Positions 4,832 to 5,995 of a stretch of DNA of 5,995 nucleotides are shown here, in pieces. The DNA comes from an uncultured Kiloniellales bacterium (GTDB lineage: Bacteria > Pseudomonadota > Alphaproteobacteria > Kiloniellales > JAKSDN01): contig CAMYMY010000238.1 in the NCBI GenBank assembly GCA_947259625.1, positions 1 through 5,995 on the forward strand, in the 5' to 3' direction. How positions within the stretch are numbered: position 1 is the stretch's first letter; the number at the start of each line of letters is the position of its first letter. The notes under the pieces were generated by a model. The model made no database searches. It was not told the DNA's origin and saw only the letters and a program-made list of their open reading frames with translations. The translations under genes and the position numbers were made by a program.

Positions 4832-4868
4832 AGGCGCCGCATATTTGCCACACGCGCTTTGCCGGCCG

Positions 4869-4883
4869 GTAACACCTTGTTAA
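4869..4883. promoter_or_regulatory. CtrA-like box 2 (GTAA-N7-TTAA)
   Basis: GTAA (4869-4872), seven bases, then TTAA (4880-4883). This again matches seven of the eight fixed bases. It overlaps a small dyad TAACA-CCT-TGTTA and sits 15 bases before the CHAP gene ATG. Confidence 0.35.
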
Positions 4884-4898
4884 GGCGGCCTGCCAAGA

Positions 4899-5579
4899 AT
4901 GGTTCCCAGGAGCGGCATTACCGTTCACGGGAGCAGCCTCTTGGACCAATTGTTCAGACAAAGACGCCAACCGGCCGACACGCCGTCCCCCCGGCCGCGG
5001 CCGATCGTCCGGGGCCCGTGGCGCCTAGCGCCCGCCCTGATGCTCGGCTTGGTCCTCGTGGCCTGCGCGGGGCCGGGCGCCGAGCATGCCGCGCCGACGG
5101 TGCCCGGCCCGCAGGGCTTCGTCCAGAGCGCCTCCCATGCCCAGGCGAGCCGGGCCGCGCCCGCGCGCCCGCGCATCGTCACGCCGCAGCGCCGGCTGCA
5201 ATGCGTGCCCTATGCGCGCCAGCTCTCCCGCCTGGATATCCGGGGCGACGCCTGGACCTGGTGGGACCAGGCCAAGGGACGCTACCAGAGAGGCCAGAGG
5301 CCGGCGGTCGGGTCGGTGCTGGTGCTCCGGCGCAAGGGCCGCAGCCGCGGCCACCTGGCCGTCGTCACCCGGGTCGTCAGCGACCGCGAGATCGTTGCCA
5401 GCCACGCCAATTGGCTGAACCGCGGCCAGATCCACATCGATACGCCGATCCGCGACGTCTCGCCCAAGAACGACTGGTCGGCCGTGCGGGTCTGGTACAC
5501 CCCCGGCAAGGTGCTGGGCAAAAGCGTCTACCCGGCCTACGGCTTCATCTATCCCTCGACCCGCACCGCGGCGCAGTGA
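4899..5579 (+). CDS. CHAP-domain lipoprotein, putative peptidoglycan hydrolase
   Basis: The product is 226 residues from the ATG at 4899. It has a long basic N-terminus, then the hydrophobic stretch LAPALMLGLVLVAC (43-56) with a lipobox LVAC, so Cys56 would be lipidated. After a Pro/Ala linker comes a CHAP domain: LQCVPYARQLS (100-110, catalytic Cys102), GDAWTWWDQAKGRY (116-129), PAVGSVLVL (135-143), SRGHLAVVTRVV (149-160, catalytic His152) and IVASHANW (165-172), where N171 may complete the triad. CHAP enzymes cut peptidoglycan as amidases or endopeptidases; which bond is not clear here. A final WY...YPAYGFI segment is typical of this alphaproteobacterial type. The start is uncertain: a TTG at 4941 has GGGAG (4929-4933) seven bases before it, whereas the ATG has no clear binding site. 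It is divergent from rlpA, another wall enzyme. Confidence 0.82.
   Translation: MVPRSGITVHGSSLLDQLFRQRRQPADTPSPRPRPIVRGPWRLAPALMLGLVLVACAGPGAEHAAPTVPGPQGFVQSASHAQASRAAPARPRIVTPQRRLQCVPYARQLSRLDIRGDAWTWWDQAKGRYQRGQRPAVGSVLVLRRKGRSRGHLAVVTRVVSDREIVASHANWLNRGQIHIDTPIRDVSPKNDWSAVRVWYTPGKVLGKSVYPAYGFIYPSTRTAAQ
4929..4933 (+). promoter_or_regulatory. candidate ribosome binding site for an alternative TTG start
   Basis: GGGAG lies seven bases before an in-frame TTG at 4941. If used, the CHAP protein would be 212 residues and begin MDQLFRQRR, which is still followed by the same lipobox. Confidence 0.4.
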
Positions 5580-5601
5580 GCCCGGCGAAGGCGCTCTAAC
5601 G

Positions 5602-5619
5602 AAACCCTCGCCCTTCGGG
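5602..5619 (+). repeat. 18-base copy of the DUF559 cassette left edge
   Basis: AAACCCTCGCCCTTCGGG is identical to 2701-2718, the left edge of the DUF559 cassette plus three outer bases. Similarity stops at 5620, so this is a solitary or truncated end. Confidence 0.65.
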
Positions 5620-5665
5620 CTATCAGATTCACACATCTCATGGCTCGGGGGTTGAATGGCTTTGT

Positions 5666-5771
5666 CACCCCCACCCCAACCCTCCCCCGTCAAGGGGGAG
5701 GGAGCAAAGCATTGAAGTTCCTGGCTTTTCGTTCCCTCCCCCCTTGCGGGGGAGGGCCAGGGTGGGGGGTG
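5666..5771. repeat. composite inverted repeat of two GC-rich hairpins
   Basis: CCCTCCCCC (5680-5688) pairs with GGGGGAGGG (5694-5702), and CCCTCCCCC (5734-5742) pairs with GGGGGAGGG (5748-5756). The larger arms 5666-5704 and 5733-5771 are also inverted copies of each other over nearly 40 bases, with a few indels. The spacer between them (5705-5732) is less GC-rich. It is a REP-pair of a different subfamily from the one at 3991-4078. Confidence 0.75.
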
Positions 5772-5833
5772 AAACCTGGCGCGGCGGGCCGTTCCTTGGC
5801 CCCCGGCGACCATCTTCGCGACCCGTACACTAC

Positions 5834-5861
5834 GGACATGGCCCCGATCGACACCATGTCC
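5834..5861. repeat. 8-bp perfect inverted repeat
   Basis: GGACATGG (5834-5841) and CCATGTCC (5854-5861) are perfect complements with a 12-base loop. There is no gene nearby on either side within the window. Confidence 0.4.
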
Positions 5862-5894
5862 TTGATTTCCCTGCAAAAGATCTGTGCACGTGCT

Positions 5895-5970
5895 AGCTCC
5901 CAAAGGAGAGGGAAAAGACGCCGAGATCACGCCATTCTTCTCCCTTCCCCCTCGCCGGAGAGGGTTAGAG
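5895..5970. repeat. probable further REP-like segment
   Basis: It contains CTCC-CAAA-GGAG (5897-5908), the purine run GGAGAGGGAAAAGA mirrored by TTCTCCCTTCCCC (about 5938-5950), and CCCTC/GAGGG (5949-5953 and 5960-5964). It has the same CCCTC..GAGAGGG flavour as the cassette ends, but pairing is imperfect. Confidence 0.35.
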
Positions 5971-5995
5971 CATGGTCGCCGGCTCTTCGCTCGGG

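Larger units (their letters stand above)
5580..5995. other. 416-base terminal region with REP-like repeats, no gene
   Basis: The region after the CHAP stop contains the 18-base cassette-end copy (5602-5619), a composite inverted repeat (5666-5771), an 8-bp inverted repeat (5834-5861) and another REP-like segment near 5895-5970. Open frames through it encode only the low-complexity Pro/Gly/Ser strings typical of translated repeats. Confidence 0.6.

Noticed and set aside
5025..5930. Minus-strand frame of 301 codons through the CHAP gene and tail repeats
   Set aside because: It reads the REP-like repeats as PSPLTGEG-type strings and lies antisense to the CHAP gene, a known spurious pattern.

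Overview
This window is GC-rich, ordinary bacterial chromosome with several dispersed-repeat islands. Composition, the families present (a YkgJ-like Cys-cluster protein, an exported protein ending in a GDIIIRRK motif, a short RlpA lipoprotein, a CHAP lipoprotein), CtrA-like boxes and the many REP-type palindromes fit an alphaproteobacterium, perhaps of the Rhodospirillales type. That assignment is inference. I saw no tRNA, rRNA or CRISPR array.

Layout: (1) Bases 1-564 hold the 3' part of a Cys-rich, putative metal-binding protein gene, convergent with (2) a 72-residue two-helix membrane protein on the minus strand (601-819). (3) Bases 1073-2266 encode a YcaD-like major facilitator exporter, followed in a tightly linked pair by (4) a 92-residue exported protein (2278-2556). 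(5) An AT-rich pocket (about 2557-2700) leads into a compact unit of exactly 500 bp (2704-3203): one DUF559 endonuclease-like gene framed by long, near-identical inverted repeats. (6) A strong sigma70-type promoter with a dyad over its -10 drives an unrecognised 204-residue protein rich in Ala, Arg and Glu (3297-3911). (7) Bases 3912-4320 carry nested repeats: an octamer-ladder inverted repeat enclosing a two-hairpin REP unit. (8) Two cell-envelope lipoprotein genes diverge from one 161-base intergenic region: rlpA-like (minus, 4321-4737) and a CHAP-domain protein (plus, 4899-5579). (9) The last 416 bases hold more REP-like inverted repeats and no credible gene.

Genes that may act together are the MFS exporter with its coupled exported protein, and the divergent RlpA/CHAP pair, both predicted to work on peptidoglycan at the outer membrane. 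The shared intergenic region holds two seven-of-eight matches to the CtrA box (TTAA-N7-TTAA) and a perfect 9-bp stem palindrome, so cell-cycle control of wall remodelling is a testable idea. The strongest candidate for something undescribed is the DUF559 cassette. It looks like a minimal single-gene mobile or repeat-associated element, and the outermost 18 bases at its left edge recur exactly at 5602-5619, next to the CHAP gene.
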